The position numbers were made by a program, and so were the translations under genes. A stretch of DNA of 24,271 nucleotides from Gemmatimonadota bacterium. GTDB taxonomy: Bacteria; Gemmatimonadota; Gemmatimonadetes; Gemmatimonadales; GWC2-71-9. The stretch spans positions 1-24,271 of the forward strand of contig QHTW01000084.1 in assembly GCA_003220955.1 (NCBI GenBank), given 5' to 3'. Shown here in pieces: positions 14,448 through 22,305 of the stretch (position 1 is its first letter; each line of letters starts with the position of its first letter). The notes under the pieces are model-generated. The model worked only from the letters and a program-made list of their open reading frames with translations. It did no database searches and had not been told where the DNA came from.

Positions 14448-15465
14448 CGCTCCACGTAAAAGCGCAGGACATGCATGAAGTCCTGCGCGTTGGTGACGAC
14501 GCCGTACGCCTGATGCGTGCCGCGGTCCCGCAGCTTCGTGACGACGAACTCGGTTTGATCCACGTCCACGAACGCGGGAAGCATGTTGCCGACTGCGATG
14601 GCGTGGAGCGCGGTGGCTACGAATACCGCGAAGGTGGCCGTCGCCGTATGCGACCGCATGGCATCCTGGGCGGCCAACGTGTCGGCAATGACGTCCGGCA
14701 ACGGGCCGTCGTCGCGGATCGAACCGGCCAGCACGTACGGCACGCCGCGCATGACCAGGGCGTGCATGATCCCGCTGGTCGCGATCCCCTGGCGCACCGC
14801 CTTTTCGATCGAGCCCGCGCGCCGGATCGCATTGATGGCCCGCATGTGGAGCCCGTGCCCCCCTTCGACACTTTCGTGCCGAAGATCGCAGCTTCGAGAT
14901 CGTGCACGGCGACCGCGTTCCCGCCGAACAAGGTGCTCACGTAGCCGTTCTCGATGAACCAGATCATGTCTTCGCGCGCGCGCGAGTGGACCAGCGCGGG
15001 GCCGATCACCCAGAGAATCTTGCCCGCGCGGGCCTTCTCTTCGCCGAGCAGCTGCGCCAGCACGCTGTAGTCCACCGGCCGCTCGCGGGACACCTCCGCG
15101 GCCATGAACCGGAATTCGTTGGGGCTGCGCGTCCCACCCATAAAACCCTCGACGTGAACGAAGATCCCCTCGCTGCCGTCCTCCGCCGCACCGACCGCGA
15201 CCTTGTCGCCGCGGTGCACGCGCCGCGGTTCGGTGACGACGAGGTCCTCCGCGCCCGCTTGCACGATGACGCAGTCCATACGCGGCAGGCGCGGGCGGCG
15301 CCACCCACCCGGCAGCTTCACGAAGGTCGGGAGGTTCGTCGTCGAAAAAAAACCGTCGGGAAGAACTCCGTCGGCGGGTGCGGGCGTGAACCGCGCGGCA
15401 GGCGCGTCGGCCAATGGCGACGCGCCGAAGTTGGGTGGTCGGTACTGAAACCGAGGGCGACTCAC
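14399..15465 (-). pseudogene. Archaeal-type ornithine cyclodeaminase (TIGR00300, LOR/SDH-type), frame-broken
   Basis: The first frame (GTG at 15465) carries DGFFSTTNLPTFVKLPGG, RMDCVIV and WFIENGYVSTLFGGNAVAVH, ending near AAIFGT. The second frame resumes at ESVEGGHGLHMRAINAIRR and continues SGIMHALVMRGVPYVLAGS, IRDDGPLPDVIADTLAAQ and a C-terminal segment to 14399. These blocks are the TIGR00300 signature, whose characterised archaeal member converts ornithine to proline and ammonia. Between FGT and ESVEGGH the conserved loop of about 8-9 residues (SLGVDLETG-like) is absent near plus-strand 14866-14878, and the frame shifts (loss of 3k+1 bases). Everything else is intact, which suggests a recent lesion or an assembly fault. 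It sits 33 bp after priA and overlaps the next gene by 49 bp. Confidence 0.85.
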
Positions 15466-15498
15466 AGGCCGGTCAAAATACCCGAACAGAAACGGCTT

Positions 15499-17730
15499 TC
15501 ACAAGAGTGACTGCGGGTCGCGATCGACGCTCACCGCCCGATGTGCTTTCGCGCGCCACGCGCGCACCACGCGACCCAGCACGCGGGGCTCCGTCGACTT
15601 CGCTAACACATGCCAGCGCCACTTTCCCTTCAGGCGCATGAGCGGGCACGGCGCCGGGCCGAGCACCGTGAGCATGCCGTCGAGCCGCTCACGCGCCGCG
15701 CGTCGCAGCCAGGCGGCGACTTTTTCGGCGAGCTCGGCCGTCCGGGCGTGATCGTCGGTCGCGATGACGAAGCGCACGAGGCCGGTCCGCGGCGGATAGG
15801 GAGGATAGGGCGGCGTCCGCAGCGGCAGCTCGGCTGCCGCAAATTGCGCGACTGAGTGTGCGGCGGCGGCGCGGATGGCGTGATGCTCGGGCGCCCGCGT
15901 CTGCACGAAGACGCGGCCACCGGGCGGGCCGCGCCCAGCTCGTCCCGCCACCTGGGCGACAAGCTGAAACGTCCGCTCGCCCGCGCGAAAATCGGGAAAA
16001 TGCAGGCCGGTGTCGGCATCCACCACACCGACGACCGTGACATTCGGGAAATCGAGTCCCTTGGCAATCATTTGGGTGCCGAGCAGGATGTCCACGTCCC
16101 CGCGGGCCACGCGGTCCAGAATGTGGTGGTGCGCCCACTTGCTCGTGGTGGTATCGAGGTCCATCCGGGCGATGCGCGCCCGCGGATAGCGCATACCCAC
16201 AAAGCGCTCGAGTTGTTGGGTCCCGAGGCCACGAAGCTTCTGGGTGACGTGCCCACAAATCGCACACGTCTCGGGGATTGGTTCTTCGTGGCCGCAGTAA
16301 TGGCAGCGCAGCGCCGGCGGCGTCTGGTGCACGGTGAGCGCAATCGCGCACTGGGAACAGCCGGGCACGTTGCCGCAGGCGGGACACTGCACGAACGTCG
16401 CGAAACCCCGGCGATTGAGCAGCAGGATGACCTGCTCGCCGCGCTCGAGCGCGCCGGAGATCGCGCCGTCCAGCGCTTCGCTCCAGGCGATCACGCCGGT
16501 TTCGGCGGCGGGAATGCGCGGCGCGCTGCGCAGATCGACCACTTCCACCGGCGGCAGCGGCCGCGCCCCGATACGATCGGGAAGCGCAAACGTCGCGATC
16601 CGACGCTGCGCCGCTTGATCGAGCGTCTCGAGCGATGGCGTCGCGCTGCCCAGGATCAGACGAGCTCCCTCGAGCTGAGCGCGCATCGCGGCGGCATCGC
16701 GCGCGTGATAGCGCGGCGCGGAGGCCTGCTTGTAGCTCGGCTCGTGCTCCTCGTCCACCACGATCGCGCCGAGCCGCTGCACGGGCGCGAAGACGGCCGA
16801 GCGCGGCCCGACCGCGACGCGCCGCTCGCCGCGGCGCAGCGCCCGCCAGGCATCGGCGCGCTCGCCGTCGGAGAGACCGGAATGCAGCACCGCGACCTGG
16901 TCGCCGAAGACGCCGCGGACCCGCGCCACCGTCTGCGGCGTCAGCGCGATTTCAGGGACGAGGAGAATCGCCCCCTTCCCCGAGTCGACGAGGTGGCGCA
17001 GCACGTGCAGGTAGACAATCGTCTTCCCCGATCCAGTGACCCCGTGCAGGAGGACCGGCATGTCGACCGGCGCGTCTAGAATTCCCCGCACGGCAGCCTG
17101 CTGATCCACAGTGAGGGATGGCGGCGGAGGCGACGAAAGGCCGGCAAACGGGTCACGCATTTCGGGCACCCGCTCGATGCGCGCCAGGCCCTGCTCCACG
17201 AGCGCATCGAGCGAATTCCGGGACAGTCGCAACTGATTCACAAGGTGCGAGACCGGCGCGCTCCCCCCAAGAGCCTCGACGGTTTCATAAGCCGCGCGCC
17301 GCTTGGGCGACCGCTTGAAGCGTCGCTCGCGCTCGAGAAGCGAATCCACACCGTTGCCGGTGAGCACGAACAGCCGCTCGGCGGCCGGTGCCGGCCCGGC
17401 CGGCCGCGCGACGCTCCACAGCGGTCCCGGAAGCAACGCCCGCAGCGACAGGCCCAGCGGGGCGCCGTAGTAGTCGGACAACCAGCGGCCGAGATCGAGC
17501 AGCGCGGGCGAGAGCGCAGGCTCAGCATCGGGCGCGGCTTTGATCGCCTTGAGTGCGATACCTACGGACGACTGAGGACCGACAACGTCAGTTACGATCC
17601 CCACGACATTGCGCCGCCTGAGCGGCACGACGACGCGGGCGCCGGGGATCACGCGATCTGCGAGCTCCGGCGGGACTTCGTAGATGTACGCGCGGCTTAC
17701 TGGGACCGGCAGGACCACGGCGGCGTTCAT
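15499..17730 (-). CDS. priA: Primosomal protein N' (PriA helicase)
   Basis: This is a 743-aa replication-restart helicase. It recognises stalled forks and loads the replicative helicase. The N-terminal DNA-binding domain (VIPGARVVVPLRRR) is followed by LHGVTGSGKTIVYLHVL (Walker A, near residue 235), VVDEEHEPSYKQ (DEEH box) and GSATPSLET. LLNRRGFATFVQC leads into the zinc module CPACGNVPGCSQCA ... CHYCGHEE ... CAICG, which supplies eight cysteines. The C-terminal motor half has GTQMIAKGLDFPNVTVVGVV and QVAGRAGRG. All motifs are intact. The ATG at 17730 overlaps the dipeptide epimerase stop (ATGA). Its place in a metabolic run is unusual but no frame damage is seen. Confidence 0.97.
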   Translation of the reverse strand: MNAAVVLPVPVSRAYIYEVPPELADRVIPGARVVVPLRRRNVVGIVTDVVGPQSSVGIALKAIKAAPDAEPALSPALLDLGRWLSDYYGAPLGLSLRALLPGPLWSVARPAGPAPAAERLFVLTGNGVDSLLERERRFKRSPKRRAAYETVEALGGSAPVSHLVNQLRLSRNSLDALVEQGLARIERVPEMRDPFAGLSSPPPPSLTVDQQAAVRGILDAPVDMPVLLHGVTGSGKTIVYLHVLRHLVDSGKGAILLVPEIALTPQTVARVRGVFGDQVAVLHSGLSDGERADAWRALRRGERRVAVGPRSAVFAPVQRLGAIVVDEEHEPSYKQASAPRYHARDAAAMRAQLEGARLILGSATPSLETLDQAAQRRIATFALPDRIGARPLPPVEVVDLRSAPRIPAAETGVIAWSEALDGAISGALERGEQVILLLNRRGFATFVQCPACGNVPGCSQCAIALTVHQTPPALRCHYCGHEEPIPETCAICGHVTQKLRGLGTQQLERFVGMRYPRARIARMDLDTTTSKWAHHHILDRVARGDVDILLGTQMIAKGLDFPNVTVVGVVDADTGLHFPDFRAGERTFQLVAQVAGRAGRGPPGGRVFVQTRAPEHHAIRAAAAHSVAQFAAAELPLRTPPYPPYPPRTGLVRFVIATDDHARTAELAEKVAAWLRRAARERLDGMLTVLGPAPCPLMRLKGKWRWHVLAKSTEPRVLGRVVRAWRAKAHRAVSVDRDPQSLL

Positions 17731-18755
17731 CTCTTCTTGACGCCGAGTCCGGGCTCCTTGGGCAGACGGATCTGCCCTTGCTCAATGGTGGCGCCGGTGA
17801 ACGGATCGTCCACGGTCAGCGCGGCGCCGTCCAGGTCGGCGGCATCCACCAGCGGCGTGAAATGCGCCGCCGCGGTGATGCCCAGCGACGTCTCGATCAT
17901 ACAACCGACCATCACGAGCATACCGTGCGCGCGCGCGGTCGCGATCATGCGCAGCGCTTCCCGCAGCGAGCCGCACTTGGCGAGCTTGATATTGATCCCG
18001 TCCACGCGACCCGCGAGGCGGGGGATGTCGGCGGCCACGAGGCAGCTCTCGTCGACGACGATCGGGATATGGTGTTTCGCCGCCACGCGCCGCACCTCGA
18101 CGAGCCCGTCCAGATCCTCCGGCACGAGTGGCTGCTCCAGAAACTCGACGCCGAATTCCCTCAGCTTCGGGATCATCTGTTTCGCGCGTGGGACGGCCCA
18201 CCCGGCGTTGGCATCCACCCGAATCGGCTTGTCGGTCGCGTCGCGGATGGTTTTGAGAATCTCTTCGTCCCGACCGGTGCCAAGCTTGATCTTGAGGATG
18301 GGGTACGCCTTCGCCTCCCGCACCTTGTCGCGGATTTTTGCCGTGGTGTCGAGCCCGATCGTAAACGACGAGAGCGGAGCCTTGCCCGGATCGAGTCCCC
18401 ACAAGCGCCACAGCGGCTGCCCCAACGACTTGCCGACGAGATCGTGGAGTGCGGCGGACAATGCCGCGCGCGCCGACCAGTTCTTGGGCAGCAGCTGCGC
18501 CCAGCGCGCTTCCGCCGCTTCGAGATCGAACGGATCGAGCGGCAGGTGGGGCCCGAGCCGCTCAAATGCCTTTAAGACCGTCTCCAGGCTCTCGCCGTAG
18601 AAGGACGAGGGATCCGCTTCGCCCCACCCTTCCTGCCCATTCCCATCCACCAGCCGGACCCAGGCGCGCTTGTAGCCATTCGTCGACCCACGCGCGATGG
18701 CGAAGGGGTGGCGGGTGGTGATGGAGGCCTGCTCGACGATCAGCTTCAGAGCCAT
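17727..18755 (-). CDS. Dipeptide epimerase (L-Ala-D/L-Glu epimerase type, enolase superfamily)
   Basis: This is a 342-aa enolase-superfamily enzyme. It epimerises the second residue of dipeptides, typically L-Ala-D-Glu released from murein tripeptides, so it complements the murQ-anmK-nagZ recycling genes elsewhere in the window. Visible catalytic elements are the K-x-K pair in ILKIKLGT (Lys155, Lys157), metal ligands Asp181 (RVDANAGW), Glu207 (FLEQPL) and Asp235 (VVDES), and the opposite-face lysine in INIKLAKCG (Lys257/Lys260). The MIETSLGI and VDDPF motifs support dipeptide rather than mandelate or muconate substrates. Other dipeptides (for example with hydrophobic residues) remain possible. 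It begins 9 bp after the deacetylase-family gene. Confidence 0.9.
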   Translation of the reverse strand: MALKLIVEQASITTRHPFAIARGSTNGYKRAWVRLVDGNGQEGWGEADPSSFYGESLETVLKAFERLGPHLPLDPFDLEAAEARWAQLLPKNWSARAALSAALHDLVGKSLGQPLWRLWGLDPGKAPLSSFTIGLDTTAKIRDKVREAKAYPILKIKLGTGRDEEILKTIRDATDKPIRVDANAGWAVPRAKQMIPKLREFGVEFLEQPLVPEDLDGLVEVRRVAAKHHIPIVVDESCLVAADIPRLAGRVDGINIKLAKCGSLREALRMIATARAHGMLVMVGCMIETSLGITAAAHFTPLVDAADLDGAALTVDDPFTGATIEQGQIRLPKEPGLGVKKR

Positions 18756-18764
18756 GTCACCCGC

Positions 18765-19661
18765 TCAAGATAGTGCGCGCACGAGCGCGACGACACCGGC
18801 GGCCAGCAGATCGAGCCGGTAGCCGCCCTCCAGCACAGCCGCGATGGGACGGTTGCCCATCCGTTTCCGCAGCGCCTCCGTCCACACGACGATGTCATCC
18901 GGCTCGAGCGTGAACTCGCCGAGCGGATCGCCGGCGAGCGAGTCGAACCCCGCCGAAATCAGGAGGATGTCGGGCGTCCAGCGCTCGAGTGCGGCATCGA
19001 CGCCCGCGAGAAAATCCCGCACGTACACCGCCCGCGGCAGCCCACCCGGGCGCGGCACATTGAACACGTTGCCCACGCCGCGCTCGTCGGCGGCCCCGGT
19101 CCCGGGATACCACGGATACTGATGCATCGAGACGAACCGGATCGAGGGATCGCGCTCCACCAGCGCCTGCGTGCCGTTGCCGTGATGCACGTCCCAATCC
19201 ACGATCAGCACGCGCGCGCAGCCGCGCGCCTGGGCGTGACGCGCCGCGAGCACGACATTGTTGAGAAAGCAGAACCCCATCGCGCGGTCGGCGAGCGCAT
19301 GATGGCCCGGGGGGCGCGTGACGCCGAACGCCGTGCCGCGTTCCATCCCCTGCTCGACGGCCGCGAGCGCGACGCCGGCCGATGCCAGCACGCTTTCCCA
19401 GCTGCGCGGGCCCATGAACGTGTCGGCGTCGAGGGCGCCGCCGCCCCGCGCGTTCAGGGCTTCGAGCACATCGAGATAGCGTGGAGGATGGACGGCTTCC
19501 AATGACGATCGCGGAGCCGCTGCCGCCTCGACCCAGGTCACCAAGGCCGCGAGCTCAGGGTGCCGCACCGCTTCGAGCACCGCCTCCAGGCGTTGCGGCC
19601 GTTCCGGATGACCGGCGCCGGCATAGTGATGCCGGCAGGCCGGATTCCAGACGACGGACAC
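18765..19661 (-). CDS. Histone deacetylase-family amidohydrolase
   Basis: This is a 298-aa zinc amidohydrolase of the arginase/deacetylase fold. Active-site histidines His120-His121 are in TRPPGHHALADRAMGFCF. Zinc ligands are Asp157 and His159 in VDWDVHHGNGT and Asp240 in ISAGFDSLAGDP. A glycine-tyrosine motif (LEGGYRL) is near the end. Bacterial members remove acetyl groups from polyamines, acetoin-pathway proteins or other substrates. With arginine decarboxylase and a flavin amine oxidase in the same run, acetylpolyamine deacetylation is a reasonable guess, not shown. The GTG at 19661 overlaps the preceding TAG by one base (TAGTG). Confidence 0.92.
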   Translation of the reverse strand: MSVVWNPACRHHYAGAGHPERPQRLEAVLEAVRHPELAALVTWVEAAAAPRSSLEAVHPPRYLDVLEALNARGGGALDADTFMGPRSWESVLASAGVALAAVEQGMERGTAFGVTRPPGHHALADRAMGFCFLNNVVLAARHAQARGCARVLIVDWDVHHGNGTQALVERDPSIRFVSMHQYPWYPGTGAADERGVGNVFNVPRPGGLPRAVYVRDFLAGVDAALERWTPDILLISAGFDSLAGDPLGEFTLEPDDIVVWTEALRKRMGNRPIAAVLEGGYRLDLLAAGVVALVRALS

Positions 19662-19909
19662 TACTCGCGGCGGTGGGTGTGCAGCAGCTGTCGAAGCGAT
19701 TCCACTTCGCGCTTCATTTCCTTCCGCGCATCAGCCAGCTCCGTCATGGCACGACGGTAGCGGAACCACCCGACCACGACGAGCACCGCCACGATCGCGC
19801 ACAGGACCGCCCAGAAGATCTGGTTGATCATCACCAGCAACACGCCGTTCAGCAGCAGGAACCCCACCGCCATGATCGTGACGGCGCGGGTGAACGAGTA
19901 AGTACTCAC
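19661..19909 (-). CDS. Small two-helix membrane protein, unknown
   Basis: This is an 82-aa protein with two adjacent hydrophobic helices (AVTIMAVGFLLLNGVLLVMI and FWAVLCAIVAVLVVVGWF) and a charged C-terminal tail (RRAMTELADARKEMKREVES) likely to form a coiled coil in the cytoplasm. No family is recognised. The GTG at 19909 overlaps the stop of the ubiquitin-fold-like gene (GTGA), and its own stop touches the deacetylase start, so it is embedded in the coupled run. It could serve as a membrane anchor for a partner encoded next to it, but nothing shows this directly. Confidence 0.75.
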   Translation of the reverse strand: MSTYSFTRAVTIMAVGFLLLNGVLLVMINQIFWAVLCAIVAVLVVVGWFRYRRAMTELADARKEMKREVESLRQLLHTHRRE

Positions 19910-20178
19910 CGGACCGGCTGCCGCCGGCCCGGCAGCACAATGAAGGGGGCGTTGGGAACGGCGCCGAGGGCACGCATCGTCGTGGACTCGTCGAGCACGA
20001 TCGCGCCGCGGAACTTCACCACGAACGCCTGCTCGTCCAGCGTCGTCTTGCGGGCGGAACGCAAGGCTTCGTGCTTCAGCTGCGCGGCGGTGGTGGTGTC
20101 GTCCACTTGCACGGGAACGGTCTCCCAGACGGACGTGACCATCACCCGCACGCCGTAGCGCTCACCCGCCGCCGTCAC
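19906..20178 (-). CDS. Ubiquitin-fold-like small protein
   Basis: This is a 90-aa protein whose pattern suggests a beta-grasp fold: a strand (YGVRVMVTSVWETVPVQV), a helix (TTAAQLKHEALRSARK), a strand (EQAFVVKFRGAIVLDES), a short turn (TMRALGAVP) and a last strand (NAPFIVLPGRR). It ends RRQPVR, with no terminal Gly-Gly, so a role in conjugation or sulfur transfer is unlikely. The GTG at 20178 overlaps the previous stop as GTGA. A much longer open reading upstream in this frame is only the shadow of other genes. Function is unknown. It is flanked by a 93-aa partner and a small membrane protein with which it is probably co-translated. Confidence 0.7.
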   Translation of the reverse strand: MTAAGERYGVRVMVTSVWETVPVQVDDTTTAAQLKHEALRSARKTTLDEQAFVVKFRGAIVLDESTTMRALGAVPNAPFIVLPGRRQPVR

Positions 20179-20456
20179 GCGACCTCCACCGGCGACGCGA
20201 GCGGCAGCGTGGAGAAGAAGCGATCGAGCGCCTGATCGAAGAACAGCGTCGACGCGCGGACCTGCGTGACGCTCTTTTCCTTGTCCTCCCACGCGCCGAT
20301 CACCAGCTCCTCGCCACCTTGCCCGCGCAAATTGAGGAAATTTGGTCCCTGCTTTTCCACGAACGCGGAATTGGCGGGCACGCGCTCGGCGAAGAACTCC
20401 TGGGCGCGTGCCAGTACGTCGGCGGGCGCGAGCGAGACGGTCGTGGTGTGGATCAT
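20175..20456 (-). CDS. Unknown 93-aa protein, coupled to the ubiquitin-fold-like gene
   Basis: The protein has the order helix (SLAPADVLARAQEFFAERV), strands (AFVEKQGPNFLNLRGQGG and EELVIGAWEDKEK), strand (VTQVRASTLFF) and helix (DQALDRFFSTLPL). This is a compact alpha/beta layout with an FRGQGGEE-like turn (here LRGQGGEE) that I associate with uncharacterised proteins of soil bacteria. No catalytic motif, signal or membrane segment is visible. The ATG at 20456 overlaps the propeller stop (ATGA), and its stop overlaps the next start. The earlier part of the long open frame here is a shadow of the propeller gene and is excluded. Confidence 0.72.
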   Translation of the reverse strand: MIHTTTVSLAPADVLARAQEFFAERVPANSAFVEKQGPNFLNLRGQGGEELVIGAWEDKEKSVTQVRASTLFFDQALDRFFSTLPLASPVEVA

Positions 20457-21553
20457 GGAGTCCGGAGGATCGTGATGCCGGTGGGTTGCCGCGGAACGGG
20501 GATGGTGGCGACGCGGGCATGGGTCGTCAGATCGATGACGTGCACCGCGCCTGGGTCGATGCCGACGCTTTCCTGCGAGATGAATGCCCACCGGCCGTCC
20601 GGCGAATAGGCGATGCCATGGGGCAACGGCTTCGTCGTCGGGACCTTGGCGACTTCCGTAAGACTCTGCGGATCCACGAGCGACACGCTCTGCGCCTTCT
20701 TGTTCGTCACGATGATCCAGCGGCCCTCGGCCGACGGCTCGACGTTGTACGCGCCGGTCCCGACCGGGATTTCCCGCACCAGCTCGAGCGAAGCGGCATC
20801 GATGACCTGGAGCGTGTTGCCGTGATTGCACGCGACGTAGAGCCGCCGATCGTCGGGCGACACCGAGACGAAGGTCGGCATGCAATCGTGTGCCGCCGGC
20901 GCCGGTCCGGTGCCATGCATGGGCTGCTCGCCAGTCTTGTGGCGGCGCGTGATGCGCAGACTCTGGCGGTCGATCTCGAGGATCTCGTCGGAGTTCATGC
21001 AGGAGACGTACACGAAGGTCCCCGCGTGATTGACCTTCACGCCGTGCGGCATGTCGCAGGCGGGCAGATTCGTGAGCGGCGTCATCGAGGCGGTCTGCAC
21101 GATCGTGACGACATTCACGCGCGGGTGATCGCCGTGGAAGTCGGAATTCGCGACGAACGCGAGCGCGCCGTCGGGCGTGAGCCCGATCGTGGTTGGAAAC
21201 ATCTCGAGCGGCGCGCGTCCCAGCAGAGAATCTGTACCGGCGCTCATCTTCCACAGCGAGCCGTACGGGGTGCCATGGGCGATCGTCACGTACCACGCCG
21301 ATCCATCCGGTGCCACGGCGACGTTGTGGGGGCCATCGATGTCGGCGGGCATGATGCCGACGGGAACGATTTTGGCGACCGCCAGCGCGGTGCCATCCCA
21401 CGTCAGCTCGGTGACGATATCTCCGGACTCACTGGCTACCAGGATACGATAGCCCGGCGCGCCGGTCGAGACGACCAGCCCGGTGAGCAATGCAACGCTC
21501 GTCATGAGGCGCATTGGAAAAAAGATAGCGCCGAAGACCGGCCGGCGCCTCAA
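20453..21553 (-). CDS. Secreted YncE/YVTN-type beta-propeller protein
   Basis: This protein of up to 366 aa has an N-terminal hydrophobic signal (MRLMTSVALLTGLVVSTG) followed by repeated propeller blades. Examples are GPHNVAVAPDGSAWYVTI, IGLTPDGALAFVANSD, MPHGVKVNHAGTFVYVSC, FVSVSPDDRRLYVACNHG and LPHGIAYSPDGRWAFISQ. The recurrent V-S-P-D-G-R-x-x-(Y/F)-V pattern is that of YVTN/lactonase-like six- or seven-bladed propellers, usually scaffolds or binding proteins outside the cytoplasm. Two starts are possible. TTG at 21553 has GAGG 7 bases upstream and overlaps the ABM stop. ATG at 21514 begins exactly at the signal peptide but lacks a ribosome site. No enzyme activity can be assigned. Confidence 0.85.
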   Translation of the reverse strand: MRRRPVFGAIFFPMRLMTSVALLTGLVVSTGAPGYRILVASESGDIVTELTWDGTALAVAKIVPVGIMPADIDGPHNVAVAPDGSAWYVTIAHGTPYGSLWKMSAGTDSLLGRAPLEMFPTTIGLTPDGALAFVANSDFHGDHPRVNVVTIVQTASMTPLTNLPACDMPHGVKVNHAGTFVYVSCMNSDEILEIDRQSLRITRRHKTGEQPMHGTGPAPAAHDCMPTFVSVSPDDRRLYVACNHGNTLQVIDAASLELVREIPVGTGAYNVEPSAEGRWIIVTNKKAQSVSLVDPQSLTEVAKVPTTKPLPHGIAYSPDGRWAFISQESVGIDPGAVHVIDLTTHARVATIPVPRQPTGITILRTP

Positions 21554-21855
21554 ATGACAACCTCGTAATGCGCCGAGCGCTCATCGAAGCGCGCGAGCAG
21601 CGCCCGGGCTTTGGGCGGCACGACCGCCTGCTCATAGTCGGCGCCGGCGAAGTCCCGGACGGCCTCGAGCGAATCGAACGTCATGATGGTGACGAATTCC
21701 ACGCCATCCGCCAGCGCGCGACGCAGAAGCTGGATGCCGCGGAATCCCTCGATCGCACGATTTCGAATGCCGACGAAGATCTCCTCGTGAAGTAAGTGTT
21801 CGTATGCATCCGCATTCGCGGTGGTGGTCCACCCGTGCCAGATCCGCACGATCAC
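21550..21855 (-). CDS. ABM-fold (antibiotic biosynthesis monooxygenase-like) protein
   Basis: This is a 101-aa dimeric alpha/beta-barrel type protein beginning MIVRIWHGWTTTANADAYEH, with IEGFRGIQLLRR, VEFVTIMTFDSLEAVRDFAG and VPPKARALLARFDERSAHYE. The W-H-G-W-T start and F-V-T-I-M-(T/W)-F-D-S-L block are typical of small ABM-domain proteins, most of which have no tested activity. A cofactor-free oxygenase or stress role is possible but unproven. The GTG at 21855 overlaps the stop of the 28-codon DinB-like fragment (GTGA). The much longer open frame upstream is a shadow of DUF486 and was not used. Confidence 0.82.
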   Translation of the reverse strand: MIVRIWHGWTTTANADAYEHLLHEEIFVGIRNRAIEGFRGIQLLRRALADGVEFVTIMTFDSLEAVRDFAGADYEQAVVPPKARALLARFDERSAHYEVVI

Positions 21856-21938
21856 TTCGGGGCCCCGCGCAGCACCTTTTGCGTGCGGTAGGCGATGGCG
21901 GCGAGAAAATGCCGTAGGAGCTGGCGATCCCTCCCCAT
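21852..21938 (-). pseudogene. DinB-like N-terminal fragment (28 codons)
   Basis: The ATG at 21938 directly follows the DUF486 stop (TAGATG) and encodes 28 residues, MGRDRQLLRHFLAAIAYRTQ followed by KVLRGAPK, then TGA. From memory, the L-L-R-H-F-L-A-x-(L/I)-A-Y-R-x-x-K-x-L-R-(G/D)-A-P pattern is how helix 1 of many DinB-superfamily four-helix proteins begins. The rest of such a domain (about 130 residues) is missing, and the ABM gene begins in an overlapping GTGA. This looks like the remnant of a gene lost by deletion. The alternative is that it is now just a short coupling peptide for ABM translation. It is too short for certainty. Confidence 0.5.
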
Positions 21939-22280
21939 CTAGCGGCGGAACACGAAGAAGACCGCCCCGCAGAGGCACACGCCCGCCCAGAGATAGTTGA
22001 GCCGCACCGGTTCCTTCATATAGAAGGCGGCGAACGGGACGAACACGCTCAGCGTGATGACTTCCTGCAAAATCTTGAGCTGTCCGAGCTGCAGCTGGGT
22101 GTGGCCGATGCGGTTCGCTGGGACCTGCAGCAGGTACTCGAACAGCGCGATTCCCCAGCTCACCAATGCGGCGACGATCCACGGCCGCTGGCTCAGATGC
22201 CGCAGATGGGCATACCAGGCAAAGGTCATGAAGATGTTGGAGAAGATCAGCAGGACGACGGTTTTGGCAATGACGGGCAT
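21939..22280 (-). CDS. DUF486 (DMT-like) small membrane protein
   Basis: This is a 113-aa protein with four predicted transmembrane helices. MPVIAKTVVLLIFSNIFMTF, AWYAHLRHL, ALVSWGIALFEYLLQVPANR and LKILQEVITLSVFVPFAAFY match DUF486, a family related to small drug/metabolite-type transporters but with no proven substrate. The ATG at 22280 has AGGA about 10 bases upstream. A GTG at 22304 would add eight hydrophilic residues and is less likely. It follows the amine oxidase gene by 25 bp and is followed immediately by the DinB-like fragment. Confidence 0.9.
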   Translation of the reverse strand: MPVIAKTVVLLIFSNIFMTFAWYAHLRHLSQRPWIVAALVSWGIALFEYLLQVPANRIGHTQLQLGQLKILQEVITLSVFVPFAAFYMKEPVRLNYLWAGVCLCGAVFFVFRR

Positions 22281-22305
22281 GCAGGATTCCTGAGGAGGAG
22301 TCACA

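Noticed and set aside
19906..20178. Ubiquitin-like protein as part of a conjugation system
   Set aside because: There is no C-terminal Gly-Gly, and no E1-, E2- or JAB-type gene is beside it.
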